NCBI RefSeq assembly: GCF_002980525.1
Contig: NZ_PVBQ01000009.1
Span: forward strand, 1 to 64,000
DNA from: Sphingobacterium haloxyli
Lineage (GTDB): Bacteria; Bacteroidota; Bacteroidia; Sphingobacteriales; Sphingobacteriaceae
Reading direction: 5' to 3'
Length of the DNA stretch: 64,000 nt
Shown: one piece after another, positions 23,561 to 32,822 of the stretch
How positions within the stretch are numbered: position 1 is the first letter of the stretch
Layout of the letters: each line of letters begins with the position of its first letter
Notes under the pieces: model-generated
Told to the model about the DNA's origin: nothing
The model's input: the letters and a program-made list of their open reading frames with translations, nothing else
Database searches by the model: none
Position numbers and translations under genes: made by a program

Positions 23561-25087
23561 ATGAAATATATACACGTCAGATTTCTGCTTCTCGCTTTGC
23601 TATTTGCCCAAACAGCACTATCCCAAATACATTATCAACCCTATTCCTACGAGCAGTATCAACGGCATATGTCGCAAATATATCCGGATAGCTTGACCCA
23701 CACCGCGGTCAAACCATTTGTAGGATCGAACATGGATACACGGCACGCTATTACGCAGGCGGATACTACTAGGAGCTGGTGGCACCGCAAGCTGTTTGAT
23801 GAGCACTTGATTGAGGTAGTGAAAGACGACCATACCTTTTACCTGGATTTCATGCCCGATTTCATCATTGGAGGCGAGCGCGGCACCAACAGCAAAACAC
23901 TGTGGACAAATACACGTGGCGCGCAGGCAGGGCTCTCGATAAACAAGAAGTTTTCTTTATATGTTAGCTTCTACGAAAACCAAGGGCGGCTTGCCAGTTA
24001 TATCGATAGCACCGCGCAGCGCAACGGTAACCTACCGGGACAAGGTTTTTCAAAAAATCTGTCTACGGCTGAATATGACTGGATGAACGCCACGGCCAAT
24101 ATGAGTTATCATTTCTCAGATGCCGTTCAAGTGGCTGTAGCCTATGATAAACTCCATATCGGTGAGGGATACCGATCGGTCTTAGTCTCTGACAATCCAT
24201 ACAATTTCACGCATGCACGCGTATCGGGAACCGTCGGTCGCTGGCAGTACCATTCGATTTGGGCATATATGAACGATTTAAGAAACCCTCGTTTGGCTGA
24301 TGTCAACGATCCCTTCTCAACGAGATTGGGGGAGGGGATCAAATATGGTGCCTTCCAGTATGTCGATTACCTAGCCAGCGATAAGGTATCGATCGGGCTT
24401 TTCCATTCCCTAATCTGGGCGCAGAATAACCAAGAAACGGGTGGAAAAACAAATGGTGGACTGGGGCTAAATGCGAAATACCAACCCTGGAAGAAATACC
24501 TCTTTTACGGACAGCTGTATGCCGATGATATTTCGAAGTTTGGTTTCGGAAGTAGCAGCAACCACCGGACGGCCTTTCAATTGGGCGGAAAAACATATGA
24601 TCTGTTTGGAGTGACAAACCTAAATGTAACGGCAGAATACAACCAAGCAGCTCCTTACACTTATCAACATCCCAATAACCGCATTAACTATACGAGTAAT
24701 GGCGAAGCTTTGGCCCATCCTCGAGGAGCCAATTTCCGGGAGGCACTGGGTATAGCTACCTATCGTTGGAACCGATGGGAAGTGTATGGCCAGACCATGT
24801 ATGCGCGTTACGGGCTAGACCCAACCGATACGCGCAATGTTGGAATTGACCTGTTTAAAGAGGAAATCACCGAAGATGGGTTCCGTATAGGGCAGGGCAG
24901 CCCGAATAACTTATTTTACAATGAACTGCGGGTGTCGTATGTGATGAACCCCAAATACAATCTTCGTTGGGAAGTAGGGCTAATCGATCGCCGCAACAAA
25001 AACACCGTGAGTGGAGATTACCATCACGCGACGGTATTTACCTTTGGTCTACGATCCTCTTTCAGAAGATTTCAGCAGGAGTATTAA
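23561..25087 (+). CDS. Wzi/RemB-like outer-membrane beta-barrel protein
   Basis: A 508-residue outer-membrane protein with a signal peptide cleaved near residue 21 (ALSQ). The sequence is a run of amphipathic strands with many Y/W/G residues (IIGGERGTNSKTLWTNTRGAQ; GRWQYHSIWAYMNDLRNPR; NLRWEVGLIDRRNKN), resembling capsule-assembly Wzi barrels and the RemB gliding-related proteins of Bacteroidota. Wzi binds capsule at the surface; RemB supports surface motility. A -7-like TACTTTTG lies at 23533-23540, so it may have its own promoter, although it follows the lysis-type genes on the same strand. It ends 63 bp from the convergent Fic gene. Confidence 0.75.
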   Translation: MKYIHVRFLLLALLFAQTALSQIHYQPYSYEQYQRHMSQIYPDSLTHTAVKPFVGSNMDTRHAITQADTTRSWWHRKLFDEHLIEVVKDDHTFYLDFMPDFIIGGERGTNSKTLWTNTRGAQAGLSINKKFSLYVSFYENQGRLASYIDSTAQRNGNLPGQGFSKNLSTAEYDWMNATANMSYHFSDAVQVAVAYDKLHIGEGYRSVLVSDNPYNFTHARVSGTVGRWQYHSIWAYMNDLRNPRLADVNDPFSTRLGEGIKYGAFQYVDYLASDKVSIGLFHSLIWAQNNQETGGKTNGGLGLNAKYQPWKKYLFYGQLYADDISKFGFGSSSNHRTAFQLGGKTYDLFGVTNLNVTAEYNQAAPYTYQHPNNRINYTSNGEALAHPRGANFREALGIATYRWNRWEVYGQTMYARYGLDPTDTRNVGIDLFKEEITEDGFRIGQGSPNNLFYNELRVSYVMNPKYNLRWEVGLIDRRNKNTVSGDYHHATVFTFGLRSSFRRFQQEY

Positions 25088-25150
25088 ATTGATCTGTTTT
25101 ATGGCGAGATTGAAGCCCATGGTCAAGGAAAAGGTTCGTTAAGCAGACAA

Positions 25151-26260
25151 CTATGGTAGGTTCAATTGATACCGAACAGAACGCCCTGCTCCCTCCTGAA
25201 CCAATACCCCCATTTCATGCAATTGCTGTAGATCGCGCGTAGCGGTGGCTTTTGAAACCTTGGTAATGCCCATGTACTTCTTGGCCGTCATCCCTCCATC
25301 GAAACCCTCGGCTCCCTTGTCCAGTATTTTATTAATTGCCTTCCAGTGCCGCTCGTCAAGCTGGGTTTTATACCGATCATAAAATTGCGCTTTCTTCAAC
25401 GTAAACAGCACCATGGCTTTGGCATCCCGCTGCGCATTCAGGATCACGCTTGCAAAATAAACCATCCATGCAGTGATGTCCAACGCACGCTGCGCTTCCT
25501 TCAACGCATCGTAATAAGCCTTTTTATTCGCCTCGATGGTTTTGGAGAGGCTCAGCATGATGGGGCGTCCAAGCGATTGTGATAGTGCATTCTCCGCTAT
25601 CGCCCGCCCGATGCGACCGTTGCCGTCTTCAAAGGGATGGATGGATTCGAAATACAGGTGTGCGATTGTCGACTTCAGTATGGCCTCGGGTATTTGCCCT
25701 TTTAGTGGGAAGTTTACTGAATTGTACCATCCGACAAAGCGTTCCATCTCCTCCGGTACCCGTGTCGATGGCGGTGCTTCGTAATGGATGATTTCCCTAC
25801 CATAGGCTCCAGAAACAACTTGCATAGGGGTATCGCCCTGTCGCCACTCGCCCGGATTGATACGCCCTGCATTGGCAGCAAAAAGTAAGCGGTGCCAAGC
25901 TTTGAGCATATCCAGTGTCAGGGGTTGTTGAAAGTTCTGTCTTACTTCCACCATCAATTGGGCCACGCCCGATGCCCGCTGATCTTTAACGTAGACCGGC
26001 GTATCGTTTAACCCCAGATTATTCCGGATGGAAGACATCACGTCCTCACGACTTAAGTACTCTCCTTCGATCTCGGAGGTTTTTACCGCTTCCGAAAGCA
26101 TGAGCTGGAGCAGAGTTTCTTGCTTGAGCGTATCCGGTAATCCTTGGATAAGGCCATTGACTTCTCCCGTTTCCTGTGCGAAAGCAAGAATAGATGGCTG
26201 AACTTCCGCGACGTCGTAAGTGAAGTTAGGCCATCCCTGTAGTTGCCAATTATACATCAT
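25151..26260 (-). CDS. Fic-family AMP-transferase with built-in inhibitory helix and C-terminal winged helix
   Basis: I start it at the ATG at 26260 (MMYNWQLQGW, 369 residues), because the sequence beyond is a promoter with operators. Class II Fic layout: DUF4172-type N-terminus, inhibitory helix T61-S-E-I-E65-G66, and the complete Fic motif H208-P-F-E-D-G-N-G-R-I-G-R219 for AMP transfer. The last about 90 residues form a winged helix (KYMGITKVSKATATRDLQQL, then HEMGVLVQEG). Proteins of this type modify a target hydroxyl with AMP and are often self-regulated. The winged helix and the palindromes ATGAGCCGAT around its promoter (26261-26333) point to autoregulation. No separate antitoxin gene is present. 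Confidence 0.92.
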   Translation of the reverse strand: MMYNWQLQGWPNFTYDVAEVQPSILAFAQETGEVNGLIQGLPDTLKQETLLQLMLSEAVKTSEIEGEYLSREDVMSSIRNNLGLNDTPVYVKDQRASGVAQLMVEVRQNFQQPLTLDMLKAWHRLLFAANAGRINPGEWRQGDTPMQVVSGAYGREIIHYEAPPSTRVPEEMERFVGWYNSVNFPLKGQIPEAILKSTIAHLYFESIHPFEDGNGRIGRAIAENALSQSLGRPIMLSLSKTIEANKKAYYDALKEAQRALDITAWMVYFASVILNAQRDAKAMVLFTLKKAQFYDRYKTQLDERHWKAINKILDKGAEGFDGGMTAKKYMGITKVSKATATRDLQQLHEMGVLVQEGAGRSVRYQLNLP

Positions 26261-26333
26261 GAGCCGATTACATTTCTTAATCGGCTCAAATTTAAGCAAA
26301 AAATGAGCCGATTGCAAGTTTTATTCGGCTCAT
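26261..26333 (-). promoter_or_regulatory. Fic promoter flanked by four GAGCCGAT half-sites
   Basis: On the minus strand a -7 box TAAATTTG (complement of 26287-26294) lies 20 bp from a TTG at 26315-26317. One palindrome, GAGCCGATTA (26261-26270) / TAATCGGCTC (26278-26287), touches the -7 box and the start codon. A second, ATGAGCCGAT (26303-26312) / ATTCGGCTCAT (26323-26333), covers the -33 box. Bound protein would block the promoter from both sides. Confidence 0.75.
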
Positions 26334-26370
26334 CAACTAATGTTCATTGACGTATGTGAGCAGACTGGGT

Positions 26371-26452
26371 GTATCGCTTACGATACGATATCGGTATAAA
26401 AACGTATCGTGGGCGATACGTTTTAAGGTTAATTTCGTACCTTTGACGATAC
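26371..26452 (+). promoter_or_regulatory. AAA-ATPase promoter with GTATCG palindromes
   Basis: Two perfect palindromes with four-base centres occur: GTATCG-CTTA-CGATAC (26371-26386) and GTATCG-TGGG-CGATAC (26404-26419). A half-site CGATAC (26447-26452) abuts the start codon at 26454. The -7 box TACCTTTG is at 26438-26445; only 8 bp separate it from the ATG, so the transcript may be leaderless. The motif is specific to this gene and differs from that of the divergent Fic gene. Confidence 0.7.
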
Positions 26453-26453
26453 G

Positions 26454-27650
26454 ATGGAAGCATTAATTAGCAAATACAGAGATTTACTGCAACAGACTGA
26501 TATCAGTTTTGTCCGTGGATTGAGCAATAAAATCAATTGGGATGCCCGTGCTGTATGCATTGAGGGAGCGAGAGGTACGGGCAAGTCTACCCTCATGCTG
26601 CAGCATATCAAGTCTACGCTGCCTCTTCATTTGACACTATACCTCTCCTTGGATGATCTATATTTCAAGCAACATAGTCTGCTGTCTGTCGCGGAACGCT
26701 TTTATCAGGAAGGCGGAAGATACCTTTTTTTAGATGAGGTGCATAAATATGCGGATTGGCAGACGGAGGTGAAGAATTTATATGACTTCAAACCACAACT
26801 TCACATTGTGGTGTCTGGCTCATCCATATTGGCTTTACAACAATCCAATGCGGACCTTAGCCGACGTCTGTTACGCTATCATTTGCCTGAGCTATCTCTT
26901 CGGGAGTTTATTGCCCTCAAAACAGGTGTCGCCCTTCCGGAATATCAGCTACACGATTTGTTAGAAAACCACCAAGCTATAGTAGACGACATCAAAAAAT
27001 CTGTGACCTCTCCATTAAAATTTTTTCGAGAATATCTGACTTACGGAGCGTACCCCTTTTTTAAAGAGGGAGAATCCGAATATCTCATGCGTATCCAGCA
27101 GCTGATCAACGTTATTATTGATTACGATCTTCCAGAAGCACGGCCGATGGAAGTCAGCACATTGGCTAAGTTGAAAAAATTGCTTTATATCATATCGACG
27201 GCAGTTCCCTTTACACCGAATATCACGCGTTTGGCCGAACAAATATCCACTTCTCGAAACAGATTGCTAGATATGTTAGAACTTCTTGAAAAGGCGCAGC
27301 TGATCCGCAACTTACGCAGCTCTTCCTTTGGCATCAGCCTCATGAATAAGCCTGAAAAAGTTTTTCTTCACAACAATAGCCTAATCATGGCGCTGGCAGA
27401 AGGGCAAGCTAATTCGGGCAATTTGAGAGAGACATTTTTCTTCACACAGCTCAATGGTGCAGGCTATCGCGTGTCCTACCCTAAAACAGGTGACTTTTTG
27501 GTTGAACAAAAGTATACCTTTGAAATCGGCGGTAAAAATAAGACTTTCAAACAGATCGCCGATGAGCCAGAGGCTTATCTTGCCATCGATGATCTGGAAT
27601 ATGGAACTTCGCGTAAAATCCCGCTTTGGCTTTTTGGTTTTCTTTATTAA
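26454..27650 (+). CDS. AAA_14/DUF4143 ATPase
   Basis: A 398-residue ATPase: P-loop G38-ARGTGKST, Walker B LFLDEVH (91-97), sensor VVSGSSILAL, a winged-helix-like segment (TRLAEQISTSRNRLLDMLEL, LEKAQLI), and a DUF4143 end in which a nuclease-like core is expected. Here that core reads GDFLVEQKYTFEIGGKNK, so the E-x-K of PD-(D/E)XK enzymes is replaced by E-I-G. Members are widespread in bacteria and archaea, probably DNA-associated, with no agreed function. The winged helix could read the GTATCG palindromes at its promoter. It diverges from the Fic gene. Confidence 0.85.
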   Translation: MEALISKYRDLLQQTDISFVRGLSNKINWDARAVCIEGARGTGKSTLMLQHIKSTLPLHLTLYLSLDDLYFKQHSLLSVAERFYQEGGRYLFLDEVHKYADWQTEVKNLYDFKPQLHIVVSGSSILALQQSNADLSRRLLRYHLPELSLREFIALKTGVALPEYQLHDLLENHQAIVDDIKKSVTSPLKFFREYLTYGAYPFFKEGESEYLMRIQQLINVIIDYDLPEARPMEVSTLAKLKKLLYIISTAVPFTPNITRLAEQISTSRNRLLDMLELLEKAQLIRNLRSSSFGISLMNKPEKVFLHNNSLIMALAEGQANSGNLRETFFFTQLNGAGYRVSYPKTGDFLVEQKYTFEIGGKNKTFKQIADEPEAYLAIDDLEYGTSRKIPLWLFGFLY

Positions 27651-27656
27651 TTATTA

Positions 27657-27690
27657 TCGGCCGATGTAAAACAGTGTTTACATCGGCCGA
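27657..27690. terminator. Convergent-gene hairpin
   Basis: Perfect 14-bp stem TCGGCCGATGTAAA / TTTACATCGGCCGA with a six-base loop, between the AAA gene and the leftward nucleotidyltransferase. There is no T run on either side, so termination is likely but not certain. Confidence 0.6.
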
Positions 27691-27705
27691 AATGGACAAA
27701 TTGAA

Positions 27706-28665
27706 TTAAAAATCTAAATAAAGGCCAGCATCTACCTGTTTTTTGGCTTCCCATACCGCCGGTGGGTATGCACCATTAGCGACTAAGAAAGCAATACTTT
27801 CTTTCACCACCTCTTTATCTTCCTTGTAGGTTACGCCGAACCATTTAGCGGAGGTAGGCAATACAGCACAGCTTGCCATGCCTTGCTTCACCATGTAGTC
27901 AGGGATATCAGGGATAAAAAATTCAGCTTTTGGATTTTCCTTATGCTTCTCCACGAAATCAGGGAAAAGCGCACGGGCCACCTCAAGCACCTTCGGTGTA
28001 AAACCCCAGAAATTCATGGAGACGCGCGCGTCAGGAGCTAATTCGTGTTCCGTACCACGCTCTTCGTAGACAATGTGCTCTTCTTCGTCGGCGTATCGAC
28101 GATAAATATTCGTGCGCTCGGTCACGCCGCGCATATAGCCGTTCTGATCTACATCACATACGCCACGGGAAACATACCCGTAATCTGACAATGTCTTGCC
28201 GATTTCAAAGCCCACCATGGCCATCTTATCATCCGCTGCTTCGTGCTGCAAAAATTGGCTCATTTTTTCGAATGCTTCATAACCGTAAAAGTCATCGGCA
28301 TTGATTACACAAAACGGGCCGTCGATCTCATGCTCGGCGCTCATTACAGCATGGCCCGTTCCCCAAGGCTTCTGGCGTTCGATATCAAGGTCGATCCCGA
28401 ACTTACGTAGGTTAAAATCCTGAAAAGCGTAGGCGACGTCAATTTTGCCGCGTAGTTTGTCATCGAAGTTTTCTTTCATGATGTCGAGGAATTCCTCGCG
28501 GATCACAAAAACGACTTTTCCGAATCCGGCTTTGATGGCGTCGTAAATGGAATAATCAATAATTTTCTCTTGGTTGGGACCAAACCCGTCCACCTGTTTA
28601 GCCGATCCATAACGACTGGCCATACCAGCCGCTAAGATGACCAGCGTAGGTCTCTTATTCAGCAT
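27706..28665 (-). CDS. Sugar-nucleotidyltransferase-like protein
   Basis: A 319-residue protein with the GT-A nucleotidyltransferase signature LVILAAGMASRYGSAKQVDG near the N-terminus, KIIDYSIYDAIKAGF, and WGTGHAVMSA with FCVINADDFYG, the metal-binding D-x-D-like strand. Such enzymes join a sugar phosphate to an NTP. It overlaps DUF4954 by 11 bp and is the last gene of the glmS operon, suggesting an amino-sugar nucleotide such as UDP-GlcNAc or a relative as product. The substrate is not readable from sequence. Confidence 0.85.
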   Translation of the reverse strand: MLNKRPTLVILAAGMASRYGSAKQVDGFGPNQEKIIDYSIYDAIKAGFGKVVFVIREEFLDIMKENFDDKLRGKIDVAYAFQDFNLRKFGIDLDIERQKPWGTGHAVMSAEHEIDGPFCVINADDFYGYEAFEKMSQFLQHEAADDKMAMVGFEIGKTLSDYGYVSRGVCDVDQNGYMRGVTERTNIYRRYADEEEHIVYEERGTEHELAPDARVSMNFWGFTPKVLEVARALFPDFVEKHKENPKAEFFIPDIPDYMVKQGMASCAVLPTSAKWFGVTYKEDKEVVKESIAFLVANGAYPPAVWEAKKQVDAGLYLDF

Positions 28666-30874
28666 GATTCTTTATTTTTTTTAGTTCTAGAATGATGTTA
28701 TTAATCGTCGTTTCCATCGTTTGGCATTCTTGTTCCTGCTTTCTGATAAAGGCATTATCGCGTAGCGCGCCGACGACCTTATCCATCTCGTTGTCGTTGT
28801 CATATACCATTTTGCGGAAAGGGTTCGTATAGTCTTTTTCCCTTGACCGAAAAATTTGGGTACATAACCATTTTTTAGTTTCCAGCGTATCGCGTAGCAA
28901 ATGCAATAACCACTCCAGATCATGTTCATTTTGCCACGGCGCTCCGCCTTGCAGCTCCGCATAAGATGCCAGTGCATGCTGTAGACGTGCCATCGGATAA
29001 GAAGCGCTGGTTTCGTGATACCAACTATGAATCTCTTCCCAGGAATCTATTTCGCCTGTTTTCAATCGTTCCAATACCCCTTGGAGTTCCTCCACGTCCA
29101 CAAGCTGTCCGCCGACATTATCGAATGTGGCACGGCCTGTATCCCCGAAGGTGTCAAGCAACAATAGGAATTCGCCCATCGAAACGCGATTGAGCGCAGT
29201 CATAATCTCTGATCCTGCATAGTAGGCAATCATGCGCCTATATACTTGATAAGCTTCGTAAGGTTTTGCAAGTACGACATCCCGTTTGGAGCATTCTACC
29301 CCTTCCAGCAGCACTTCGCCCAATGGAGCGGGTTCGCTGCCTAGCAGGACGGCTTGCCCTATTTCGCGATACGCCATATCGTTCAAGCCTGATTTTCCGG
29401 ACATGGATTTGCCTACGGCCAGTTCGATAATCTCCAAGCCTTCAAACATCGCGTTTACGGTGTCTGGCGCCAGAATATCGTATTCAAAGTACTGGTTTTT
29501 TAACTTTCTATTGTCGCGGCCGGCAAATTTGTCCGTATTCCGCATCAGCGCATAGGCATTGTATAAAAACCAATAGCCCGGTAACAGCACTAAGCGGTCG
29601 TTTTTCAGATCTAAACTGACCAACGAAAAGGGAAGCCGGATATCCAGCTCATACAGGAAATCTCCCTTTACGAGTAGCGTATAAGCGGCAAAGCGCGAGT
29701 TGTGCTTCAAGCTGACGCATAAGCCTGGCCAGAACCCACGCTCGGCAATAATCTCGCCGTCTGCACCCCGGGAGTTATGGTTGGATCCCACGGTAGCCCC
29801 CGCCGCCATGTTACTCTGTCCTTTCACCAACGCAGCACATAAAAAGGAGTTGTTGTGATGTTGCTCATGCGCAGGGAAGATTAGCGCATTAAGCACTTCG
29901 CAACAGGAAATTGTTGAATTGTCGCCCAAGAACGAATTGATCAAGCGTGCACCGTATTTCAGTTGCGAAAACGAAGAAAGAAAGAAACGGACTGCCTTCA
30001 CACCGTAAAACACACGGCAACCGAAACCGATAATCCCGTTTACGAGCTCGCAGCCCTCGCCAATCTGGGTGATGGCATCGGCACGCGAGTTTATCGTTAC
30101 GTTCTTTAATTTATTGATGCCTTTGATGTAGGCGTAGGCGCCAATGCAGACATCTTTGATGGTCTTGGAATTTTTTATGACGACGCCCTCACCGACGACG
30201 CTGTAATAACCCCTTCGCCGATCAAATTTTTTATCGGTGATTTCCTGAAAACGACGTTGGAGGATATCATCATCGCGGTATCGGGTCCAGAGATAAGCAT
30301 CTGATGCTTGCATACCCTCAAAAGCTGTAACTGCTCGTTTCCCATTCTCGTTACACAACTCCAGCACGATACGTTGCTCTTCTTGCTCGCCGTCTTTCAC
30401 GATACCGTTTCCAAACTTCGCAACAGGGCTGGTTAACATTTCGTCAATGGAAGAAAGCATCACTTCCTTTTCCAAGATAAAATGCGCCAGGTATTTGACG
30501 TTGTGGATGGCCGCATCTGGACCGATATCACAGCTCACAATGTGGCTGTTATAGATGCCGACTGGGAGCTCCAACTCTTTATGTTCCAGTACAGAAGGTG
30601 TCATGTCGCCAATCCGCACCAAGCCGGAAAAGGATGAGTTTCGAATCATGTCCGGGAGGAAATGTGCCGTCACCCTAACGCTATCCCAGTTCGCAGCATA
30701 ATTGCCATTGCGAATCAGGATTTGCTTTTCCTGTTCTGTTAACGGACGATAGGCAATCGTGTCCTTTTGTTGTTCGAAGCGCCTGCTATATTCCGATTCT
30801 CCTGCTGATAGATAGGGGGCATCCACGAAGCCGTAGCCGAAGTCGGATACTGTTCTCTTCTGAATTTTTCCCAT
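28655..30874 (-). CDS. DUF4954 left-handed beta-helix protein
   Basis: A 739-residue DUF4954 protein. Its first half has hexapeptide-like repeats of a left-handed beta-helix (VVIKNSKTIKDVCIGAYAYI, KNVTINSRADAITQIGEGCE, GARLINSFLGDNSTISCCEV), as in sugar-nucleotide pyrophosphorylases and acyltransferases. The C-terminal half is helical and ends with charged helices. The family is uncharacterised. It starts 3 bp after glmS and overlaps the nucleotidyltransferase. I infer that the two together could perform GlmU-like steps (acetyl and nucleotidyl transfer), with this protein offering the acyltransferase-type helix. Confidence 0.85.
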   Translation of the reverse strand: MGKIQKRTVSDFGYGFVDAPYLSAGESEYSRRFEQQKDTIAYRPLTEQEKQILIRNGNYAANWDSVRVTAHFLPDMIRNSSFSGLVRIGDMTPSVLEHKELELPVGIYNSHIVSCDIGPDAAIHNVKYLAHFILEKEVMLSSIDEMLTSPVAKFGNGIVKDGEQEEQRIVLELCNENGKRAVTAFEGMQASDAYLWTRYRDDDILQRRFQEITDKKFDRRRGYYSVVGEGVVIKNSKTIKDVCIGAYAYIKGINKLKNVTINSRADAITQIGEGCELVNGIIGFGCRVFYGVKAVRFFLSSFSQLKYGARLINSFLGDNSTISCCEVLNALIFPAHEQHHNNSFLCAALVKGQSNMAAGATVGSNHNSRGADGEIIAERGFWPGLCVSLKHNSRFAAYTLLVKGDFLYELDIRLPFSLVSLDLKNDRLVLLPGYWFLYNAYALMRNTDKFAGRDNRKLKNQYFEYDILAPDTVNAMFEGLEIIELAVGKSMSGKSGLNDMAYREIGQAVLLGSEPAPLGEVLLEGVECSKRDVVLAKPYEAYQVYRRMIAYYAGSEIMTALNRVSMGEFLLLLDTFGDTGRATFDNVGGQLVDVEELQGVLERLKTGEIDSWEEIHSWYHETSASYPMARLQHALASYAELQGGAPWQNEHDLEWLLHLLRDTLETKKWLCTQIFRSREKDYTNPFRKMVYDNDNEMDKVVGALRDNAFIRKQEQECQTMETTINNIILELKKIKNHAE

Positions 30875-30877
30875 AGG

Positions 30878-32719
30878 TTATTCTACTGTTACAGATTTCG
30901 CTAAGTTCCGCGGCTTATCTACATCTACTTGCAATTCTACGCCCACGTAATAGGATAGTAGCTGCAAAGGAACGACAGCCAATAGCGGCGAGATCAATTC
31001 ATCCGATTTTGGCACTGTTATTACGTCCTCGGCCAACTGCTCTGCCATTTCGTCTCCTTCGGACACAACGGCGATCAAGCGGCCTTTTCTTGCCTTAATT
31101 TCCTGCATATTGCTGACGACCTTCTCGTAGAATGGATCTTGTGTAGCCACGAATACTACCGGCAGATGCTCATCTACCAACGCGATTGGGCCATGTTTCA
31201 TTTCTGCCGCCGGATAACCTTCGGCGTGTATATAGGAAATTTCTTTTAGCTTCAGGGCACCCTCGAGTGCGATCGGGAAATTATAGCCTCTTCCTAGGAA
31301 GAGAAAATCGCGTGCATCTTTATATTTGGTAGCGATCCGCTTGATATTGTCCAATTGGTTGTCTAATATCCATTGCACTTGTTCTGGAACGGCGTGCAAG
31401 GCCGCAATCAGTTCACGCAAACGTTCTGGACTGACGGTCCCTTTCATTTGCGCAAGTTTCAGCGCGAAGAGTTCCAATACGACAAGTTGTGCCGTAAAAG
31501 CTTTCGTACTCGCGACGCCAATCTCCGGGCCCGCGTGTGTATAAGCCCCTGCATCGGCCATCCGCGCGATAGAGGATCCTACGACATTCACAATGCCGAA
31601 AATAGTGGCTCCTTGTTTTTTGGCATTCTCTAACGCCACCAATGTATCGGCGGTTTCGCCACTCTGGGATACGGCAATAATGACATCGTTTTCGTCGATA
31701 ATCGGATTGCGGTAGCGGAATTCTGACGCATATTCCACCTCCACATTTACGCGGCAAAGCTCTTCGATGAGGTATTCCGCCAAAAGGCCAGCGTGCCAGC
31801 TGGTGCCACAAGCCACGATGATAATGCGGCGCGCTGCAAGCAACTTATCTTTTATAGCGTCCAACCCGCTCAAAGTCAGCAGGGTTTGCTCCACGTCTAG
31901 TCGTCCGCGGAAGGAGTCGAATATCGTCTGCGGCTGTTCGAAGATTTCTTTGAGCATAAAGTGCTCATAACCACTCTTTTCGATGGCGGCTAAATCCAAG
32001 TCCAGGCGTTGCACGAACGGCGTTAATTTTTCGTTAACTAAATTCTTCAGGATGAGCTCATCCGGACGGACGATCACCATTTCGTAGTCATTTATATACA
32101 CTACGTCTTTGGTATAGGCCAGCATAGGGGAAGCGTCAGAACCCAAGAAATGCTCATTTTCGCCCACGCCGATCACCAAAGGCGATCCTTTTCGGGCAGC
32201 AATGATGGTGTCTGGCATGTCGTTGTCCAGAAGCAAAATTACATAAGCGCCCGTAATGCGTTTCAAGGCTATCCGTACGGCTTCTTCTAGCGTACAGTTA
32301 TTGTTCATACGGATATCGGCAATAAAATTAACCAGCACTTCGGAGTCGGTGTCGCTCGCGAAGGTATATCCTTTTTTCTCCAGCTCTGCCTTTAACTGGG
32401 CGTAGTTTTCAATAATTCCATTATGAATCATCGCGATGGAGCCGTCGTTGGAGAGATGAGGATGCGCATTGCGATCGCAGGGTTCGCCGTGCGTAGCCCA
32501 GCGCGTGTGACCGATGCCAATCTTAGATAGGGGCTGTTGCTCGCCAACCAAGCCTTCTAAGGCAGCTACTTTGCCTTCTTTTTTGAAGACCTGCAAGTTT
32601 CCATCGACAAGTAGGGCGACACCAGCGCTGTCGTATCCTCTATATTCCAAGCGCTTTAACCCCGAGATTAGCACAGGGTAAGCAGGTTTGCTACCGACGT
32701 AGCCTACGATTCCACACAT
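30878..32719 (-). CDS. glmS: Glutamine--fructose-6-phosphate aminotransferase (isomerizing)
   Basis: A full-length 613-residue GlmS, which makes glucosamine-6-phosphate from fructose-6-phosphate and glutamine, the first step to UDP-GlcNAc, murein and LPS. The N-terminal glutaminase has the nucleophile C2 (MCGIVGYVGS) and HTRWATHGEP and GNHNGII-like HNGIIENY motifs. Two SIS domains follow (ACGTSWHAG; SQSGETADTL; GRGYNFPIALEGALKLKEIS; AEMKHGPIAL), and the chain ends DKPRNLAKSVTVE. It leads the operon glmS-DUF4954-nucleotidyltransferase. I saw no glmS ribozyme, as expected in this phylum. Confidence 0.98.
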   Translation of the reverse strand: MCGIVGYVGSKPAYPVLISGLKRLEYRGYDSAGVALLVDGNLQVFKKEGKVAALEGLVGEQQPLSKIGIGHTRWATHGEPCDRNAHPHLSNDGSIAMIHNGIIENYAQLKAELEKKGYTFASDTDSEVLVNFIADIRMNNNCTLEEAVRIALKRITGAYVILLLDNDMPDTIIAARKGSPLVIGVGENEHFLGSDASPMLAYTKDVVYINDYEMVIVRPDELILKNLVNEKLTPFVQRLDLDLAAIEKSGYEHFMLKEIFEQPQTIFDSFRGRLDVEQTLLTLSGLDAIKDKLLAARRIIIVACGTSWHAGLLAEYLIEELCRVNVEVEYASEFRYRNPIIDENDVIIAVSQSGETADTLVALENAKKQGATIFGIVNVVGSSIARMADAGAYTHAGPEIGVASTKAFTAQLVVLELFALKLAQMKGTVSPERLRELIAALHAVPEQVQWILDNQLDNIKRIATKYKDARDFLFLGRGYNFPIALEGALKLKEISYIHAEGYPAAEMKHGPIALVDEHLPVVFVATQDPFYEKVVSNMQEIKARKGRLIAVVSEGDEMAEQLAEDVITVPKSDELISPLLAVVPLQLLSYYVGVELQVDVDKPRNLAKSVTVE

Positions 32720-32822
32720 AATTTTTACTGTTGTTTGTTTTTAACGATACTGTTTTGTTTAAAATACGTAACGGCATCGTGACAAGAACTGTGCCATGGC
32801 AGGTTTTAAAGTGTATGAGCGT

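Noticed and set aside
30878..32719. glmS ribozyme upstream of glmS.
   Set aside because: The short leader at 32720-32822 shows no ribozyme-like core, and the ribozyme is not expected in Bacteroidota.
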